Part shown: positions 59,292 to 64,000 of the stretch, one piece after another
Layout of the letters: each line of letters opens with the position of its first letter
How positions within the stretch are numbered: position 1 is the first letter of the stretch
Assembly (NCBI GenBank): GCA_951802425.1
Contig: OX637797.1
Span: 4,402,001-4,466,000, forward strand
Source of the DNA: Clavaria fumosa
Lineage: Eukaryota > Basidiomycota > Agaricomycetes > Agaricales > Clavariaceae
Reading direction: 5' to 3'
DNA length: 64,000 bases
The notes under the pieces: generated by a model
What the model saw: only the letters and a program-made list of their open reading frames with translations
What the model was told of the DNA's origin: nothing
Database searches by the model: none
Position numbers and translations under genes: made by a program

Positions 59292-60959
59292 TTATTTCTG
59301 GTCCTTGTCACTTGGTCTGTGCGTTAAGCGACTTCGTCCTCACTGTTCTTGACAGTCCCGACAAGTTCCGCAAAACTCCGGCGGACTCCAATGGACTCCA
59401 GGCGATTTCCCTTCGGACTTCATCCTTCCTTGTCCTGGAAAGCAAAGTACCAGCAAGGTTAAATTGGGACACATATACACGTGGTGGCACAACCCATAAG
59501 TTGAGGCCATAGTCCCAACACCTTTGACCTCCTTCTAGTCCTTCTCCTTTGTGTAGAGGAGAAGTCCTTGCGCAACTCCGATCCGGACTCCGACCGGACT
59601 CCGCTCCGCTCCGGCTTCGCCTTTGCCACCCTCCTTTTTGGTCTCCTCTACACTACCCCTCCTACTCCTGCTTTGAAGCAAAGAATCAGATCTTAACAGT
59701 ATATTCGAACTAACAACCTCGTGTATACAACTGGTCCTTTGCTTGCCCTTTGTGCTACTGCTTGCCTTGCTCCTTGCTGCAAAAGCCAAAGGTCCGATCC
59801 GAACCTCCGATCCGAAACTCCGGTCTGTTCGAGCACACTTTGTGTGCATTTGCTCCGGACCTGGATTTGCCACAAGCCGTCTGTCCACGGCGATACAACT
59901 AGGACATTTTCCAAAGCCCAGCCAACAATTCCCAGTGCTCCTTAGCTCATCTCCTTCATGTTGGGAGAATTGAGGCAGGAAAACACCGAATGCTGGACTT
60001 CTGAACTCTGGCCCCCTGTTCCTGGGTTCTCCCTGGCTCGCCTCCTTCATATCCCATGTTGCAAGGCTCTGAGATGGGAAACTCCGAACTCCGGATATCC
60101 GGACTCCGTCTCTGGCCACTCCGAGATGGGGAATGCTGGATATCCAGTCTCTGGCTCTTGTTTGTGCTTTCCTTGTGCTCATTTCCTTCATGGATTACCA
60201 TGTTGTGAAACTCCAAGACGGGAAATGCCAAACTCCAAGCCCCAGACTCCCAAAGCTCCGAACCTCCGAACTCCAGAACTCCGATATTGCTCTATTTTGA
60301 GCTTTCCTTGCGCTCGTTTCCTGCATGGATTACCATGTTGTGAAACTCCGAGACGGGAAATGCTGAACTCCGAGCTCCAGACCCCCAAAACTCCGAACCT
60401 CCAAACTCCGGAACTCCGATATTGCTCCTTTTTGAGCTGTCCTTGTGCTCGTTTCCTTTGTGGATTACCACATTGCGAAACTCCGAGATGGGAAATGCCA
60501 AATGCCGAGCACCAAAGTTCCAAACTGCAGACCTCTGAACTCCAGACTGTCAAACTCCGGACCTCCGAAATCCAGAACTCCGAACTCCGGACACTTTGTC
60601 TTGCTTTGTGGCCCACTGTCTTGTCTCGACATGGCCCTCTGAACTCTGATCTTGTCCCCTTGTGTGACTTGGTCCTTTGGACACCTGGCTGTACCATATA
60701 CAATCCGCTGATTGTCCAGTGTACAAGCCTAACAATTTGAGGACTCCTGCACTTGCGGATATCTGACTCCAAAACTCTGATCCGACTCCAGCCCGATCCG
60801 GGCACGGACTCCGATGGGCGCTTGGCCAGTGCATACTCCACACCTACTCCGGAACTCTGACTCCGGGACTCTGATTCTATCCTTGCTGCAGCGAGTCCGA
60901 ATCTGGACCTGATTCTGGATGCTGCCCACTGTGGTTGCATCACCAGTTCTCAGGATTGC
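59292..60959. repeat. ACTCCGGA-rich non-coding region with a 135-bp tandem repeat
   Basis: A clear tandem repeat with exact 135-bp period starts at 60171, 60306 and 60441 (CCTTGTGCTC...TGGATTACCATGTTG...GAAACTCC...). Weaker copies reach back to about 59950. The whole region is rich in CTCCGAACTCCGG motifs, and frames on both strands are compositional artefacts. It may be the interior of a non-autonomous element of the flanking LTR family. Confidence 0.75.
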
Positions 60960-61706
60960 TGTCACGCCCGTGCCAACCGGACTATTCTCCGGCCTTCTCC
61001 GACCTTCTCCGGCGGTCTCCGGACCCCCGTTCTCAACTCCGGGCTCTCGGACTTATGTCCAGAGCGCCGGACTTTACTTGCGCGACGTAGCGCAGGATCA
61101 GGAAGTGTGCCTGAAGGGCCACCAACTGATGTCCGCACTAGTTGCTGTTGCTTCGAGCAACCAGGAACTGGTCCTGCCCCAGACCCGTCGCCCGGACAAT
61201 TGATGGACTCCCGGAAACATCTGTACAATCATAGTTAGTAGTTTAACGTTTGTCCCGATCAGATTCCGTCTCCGTCCCGTAGTCCCGTTGTAAAGATCTT
61301 CTCCTGACTCCCGGACATTTCTCCGTAGCTACGAACAGATTCCGTAGTCGTACCGGAGTTATCTCCGTCGCTAGCATCGCCCCGGACTTTAGTATAAGTA
61401 CTCATAGATTACCGCCTTGTCTAGCCAGTCTGATAATCAACCTCGCCCACTCGCATTCTACTCCGCTAAAGCCCGAAACCCGTCTCCTTCGACTTCCCGA
61501 AATCCGAGACACTGATCCGCAGAGGGCGTCGTTTCAATACGTTCGCCAAGTCTCGTCCGAACCCAAGTCCAACTCCGCCCAAACTCCGGATCGCCCCACC
61601 GCGCCCGGACTTCGTTACTCCTGCCCGGACTTTGTCATACACGCCCGGACTTTGTCATTCCTGCCCGGACTTTACTCCGCCCGACCTCTGCGACATAGAC
61701 GTAACA
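60960..61706 (+). mobile_element. 5' LTR of the right-edge Ty3/gypsy element
   Basis: TGTCACG...CGTAACA (747 bp), with near-inverted ends, directly before gag. Preceded by ATTGC (60955-60959), the candidate target duplication, whose partner lies outside the window. It contains three copies of GCCCGGACTTTG within 61610-61675 and a TAGTATAAG box at about 61390 that may be the promoter. Confidence 0.75.
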
Positions 61707-61737
61707 GTATTATCAGACTGACCACTCTGCGCTCACA

Positions 61738-62892
61738 ATGTCCGAACCCCCCCGACGCAGTGGCCGCTTGCGCCCAAGTGCCAGACCGACGACCCCTGGT
61801 GGGTCCGACGTTGGAGAACTCATTAATCCAACCCCTCCTGGCGAGGGGGACGAACCGGCCCAACCCGCTCCACATAAAACCCGATCCCGTTCCCCTCCGG
61901 CTGAACAGCCCGACTCCCCCTTATCTGACCCCGACACCGAAGCCCCGAACCTCGCGAACGCGATCCGCGCCTTGGCCGCGTCCACCAAGGAACGAGGCAC
62001 GTCGTCCTCCCGCGTCAAGGAACCGGAACTGTTCAACGGTTCCAATACCAAGAAACTCCGCAGTTTCTTGGTCCAATGCGAATTGAATTTCCGAGACCGC
62101 CCGAGGACTTTCAGCGAGGACTCGGTGAAAATTAACTTTGCCATCTCCTTCCTGCAGGGAACTGCTCTCGAGTGGTTCGAACCCGCTCTCCTAGGCGAAG
62201 CCCCGGACGCCGACTGGATTTCCGACTGGAACTTATTCGTCCAGGAACTCCGGGATAACTTCGGACCGCACGATCCCGTCAGAGATGCGGAGGCCGAACT
62301 CGACCGCCTCCACATGAAAGACTCCCAACGGATCACGACGTACAACGTCGAGTTTAACCGGATTGCCGCGCGGCTCCGGTGGGACGAAGCTGCGCTCCGG
62401 CACAACTATTACCGCGGACTCCCGAACCGCCTCAAGGACGAGATCTCCCGAGTCGGGAAACCGACTTCCCTCCCTGTCCTGCGCAAACTCTGCCAGGACA
62501 TCGACGCGCGATACTGGGAGCGTCAAGGAGAACATTCCCGTGACGCGCCCGCTAAATCCGACAGCAAGCCCCGCCAAGGAAACAACTCCGGACAATCGTC
62601 CGGAGGAAACAAACCCGCCAACAATTCCGGAGGAACTTCGAACGCCTCCGGATCCGCACGAAAGACCGATCCCCCGAAGGACAACAAGATCGGCAAAGAC
62701 GGGAAGCTAACTCCGGAGGAACGGAAACGCCGCTTCGACAACAACCTCTGCCTTGTTTGCGGAGGTACCGGACATGTTGCGAAGGACTGCCCGAAGTCCC
62801 GGAACACGCAGGGCAAGAAGGCCCGAACCGTCACGACCTCCGACACAGTTCCGGAGGTTAAGGCTGCGGCTGCTCGGGCAAAAAACTCCTGA
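61738..62892 (+). CDS. gag: Ty3/gypsy Gag
   Basis: 384 aa, uninterrupted, starting 32 bp after the LTR (MSEPPRRSGRLRPSARP). Residues 1-90 are Pro/Ser-rich and disordered. A Retrotrans_gag capsid region follows at about 95-270 (ELFNGSNTKKLRSFLVQCE, ISFLQGTALEWFEPALLG, YYRGLPNRLKDEISR). Then comes a Gly/Asn/Ser-rich linker and a CCHC zinc knuckle CLVCGGTGHVAKDC (CX2CX4HX4C), which binds the element RNA. Gag forms the cytoplasmic particle in which reverse transcription occurs. The stop TGA at 62890 is preceded by a canonical slippery heptamer, and pol is in the -1 frame. The intact frame and clean LTR suggest a young element. Confidence 0.93.
   Translation: MSEPPRRSGRLRPSARPTTPGGSDVGELINPTPPGEGDEPAQPAPHKTRSRSPPAEQPDSPLSDPDTEAPNLANAIRALAASTKERGTSSSRVKEPELFNGSNTKKLRSFLVQCELNFRDRPRTFSEDSVKINFAISFLQGTALEWFEPALLGEAPDADWISDWNLFVQELRDNFGPHDPVRDAEAELDRLHMKDSQRITTYNVEFNRIAARLRWDEAALRHNYYRGLPNRLKDEISRVGKPTSLPVLRKLCQDIDARYWERQGEHSRDAPAKSDSKPRQGNNSGQSSGGNKPANNSGGTSNASGSARKTDPPKDNKIGKDGKLTPEERKRRFDNNLCLVCGGTGHVAKDCPKSRNTQGKKARTVTTSDTVPEVKAAAARAKNS
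62880..62886 (+). promoter_or_regulatory. Probable -1 ribosomal frameshift site (A AAA AAC)
   Basis: Gag codons GCA AAA AAC TCC TGA hold the heptamer A AAA AAC in the correct phase. Shifting one base back enters the pol frame (AAA AAA CTC CTG AGC), which is open to the window edge. A downstream stem is possible (GCGGCCC with GGACCGC, one mismatch). The function is inferred. Confidence 0.7.
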
Positions 62893-64000
62893 GCGGCCCT
62901 TCGAAGTCCGCACTACCGGAGGACCGCGCCGCCCCAGCCAGTGCACGTTACGAGTTCTGCCTCAGCGCATCTGCCATTTCCCCTTCCTCCGACTCCCTGT
63001 ATATAACTTTGTCTGCTCCGAATATAGATCGTTCCCCGTATTTCCGGACCCTGGTTGATTCCGGGTCATCGCACTGTTTCATAAGTCCCGACTTCGTTAA
63101 GGAAAACAAACTCCGGACAACTCCGATTTCTCCCATGTCACTCCGACTCTTCGATGGCTCCTCTACGGACATCGTCGACTCCAAGCTCACCCTCTCCGTC
63201 CGATTCCCTACTGGAGAACTTTTTAAGTTAGAATTCCTGGTAGCCCGAATGGATCCCGCCTGCTCCGCTGTCCTCGGATATAACTGGCTCACCCGCTACA
63301 ACCCGTTGGTTGACTGGGTTAGAGGCAGTGTCGAATTCCGGACACCGGAGTATTCCCGAACATCAAATCCGACCTCCGACCCCCGAACCCCGACTCCGAA
63401 AGTGGGAACTACGGTCCTCACTCCCCCTCCGAAATCACCACCACGGCACACGGAGATTCGTTTTGTCAACGCGGTGGAATTTACCAAGATCTCCGAATCA
63501 AAGGGATCTCGGACTTTCATGCTGCACCACTTTGGTAACGAAACGACCGTCCGCTCCGTCGCGACCGAACAGGTGGACCTGTCCTCCGTCCCGGAGGAAT
63601 ACCACGACTTCGCTGATGTGTTCAGCAAGACGAAAGCGGACACTCTAGCTCCGCATCGGCCATACGACCTCCGGATTAATCTGGAAGAAGGTAAAACTCC
63701 GCCCCATGGGCCAATATATTCCCTCTCCCAGACGGAGCTCCGTACACTGCGGGATTTCCTCGATGAACATCTCCGCATCGGATTTATCCGCCCGACCAGC
63801 TCTTCCCATGGAGCTCCTGTTTTATTCGTCCGGAAAAAGGATGGAAGTCTCCGGCTATGCGTGGACTTCCGAGCCCTGAACCGGATTACCCGCAAAGACC
63901 GATACCCAATTCCCCTGACCCGCGATCTGCTGGACGTAGCCGGAAGTGCGAAGGTTTACACCAAAATCGATCTCCGGCACGCGTACCATCTGGTCCGGAT
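62889..64000 (+). CDS. pol: Ty3/gypsy Pol, 5' part (protease and RT start)
   Basis: Open in the -1 frame relative to gag and running off the right edge. The retropepsin is at about 63050 with FRTLVDSGSSHCFIS (catalytic D-S-G) and VLGYNWLTRYNPLVDW near its end. A linker with VPEEYHDFADVFSKTKADTL leads into RT: HGAPVLFVRKKDGSLRLCVD, FRALNRITRKDRYPIP and YTKIDLRHAYHLVRI. RT catalytic YxDD, RNase H and integrase lie beyond the window. Being expressed as a Gag-Pol fusion by frameshift is the expected route, since there is no separate start near 62889. No stop or frame break was seen over 1.1 kb. Confidence 0.9.
   Translation, partial: MSGPSKSALPEDRAAPASARYEFCLSASAISPSSDSLYITLSAPNIDRSPYFRTLVDSGSSHCFISPDFVKENKLRTTPISPMSLRLFDGSSTDIVDSKLTLSVRFPTGELFKLEFLVARMDPACSAVLGYNWLTRYNPLVDWVRGSVEFRTPEYSRTSNPTSDPRTPTPKVGTTVLTPPPKSPPRHTEIRFVNAVEFTKISESKGSRTFMLHHFGNETTVRSVATEQVDLSSVPEEYHDFADVFSKTKADTLAPHRPYDLRINLEEGKTPPHGPIYSLSQTELRTLRDFLDEHLRIGFIRPTSSSHGAPVLFVRKKDGSLRLCVDFRALNRITRKDRYPIPLTRDLLDVAGSAKVYTKIDLRHAYHLVR

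Noticed and set aside
62753..63058. A separate plus-strand gene overlapping the end of gag
   Set aside because: It is in the third frame; gag and pol explain both sides of this stretch.

Overview
The window looks like a transposon-rich chromosome segment of a basidiomycete fungus, most likely an Agaricomycete. The signs are multi-exon genes with 48-60 bp GT-AG introns, a KDZ transposase with a CxC2-type cysteine cluster, JmjC-type genes of the kind expanded in Agaricomycetes, and many Ty3/gypsy and Ty1/copia remnants. I found no rRNA, tRNA or bacterial features. The species cannot be named from the sequence alone.

Layout. 1-15.5 kb is nested retroelement wreckage: two degenerate Ty3/gypsy pol fragments, an LTR family present as one lone copy (1443-2349) and as an LTR inside an LTR (8122-9018 within 7678-9464), a gag-protease fragment (9465-12100) with a long LTR (12275-13613), a spliced gene with a Zn2Cys6-like cluster (6058-7537), and a 334-bp hexanucleotide tract. 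16.2-28.7 kb holds two divergent, spliced JmjC-type oxygenase genes in a 6.7-kb palindrome. Their promoters and first seven exons appear identical, their 3' halves are clearly diverged, and each leader is a tandem array of 46-58 bp units. 31.2-41.5 kb holds two long, intact-looking spliced genes in tandem: one with a ParB-like N-terminal motif and a basic tail, the other a protein of about 1,370 aa that I do not recognise. 42-50 kb is a broken copia element hit by hAT-type insertions with perfect 8-bp target duplications. Beside it lies a TIR element (48509-49673) carrying a piece of a host GYF-domain-protein gene. 50.7-53.9 kb is a 43-bp satellite split by a solo LTR. 54.0-57.6 kb is a KDZ transposase gene with two in-frame stops. 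58.9-64 kb is LTR and repeat sequence, then the 5' end of an apparently intact Ty3/gypsy element with a likely -1 frameshift site between gag and pol.

How they fit together. The working genes seem to be the two JmjC genes and the ParB-like/unknown pair. All other coding sequence is mobile or broken, apart from the young gypsy element at the right edge. The JmjC pair is the most unusual part: a palindromic, locally homogenised divergent duplication whose coding repeats are whole exon-intron units and whose leaders are arrays of splice-site-like repeats. Whether the 16-41.5 kb block is a mobile unit, a chromatin-related locus or simply a lineage-specific gene cluster is inference; no boundary repeats for the whole block were seen.
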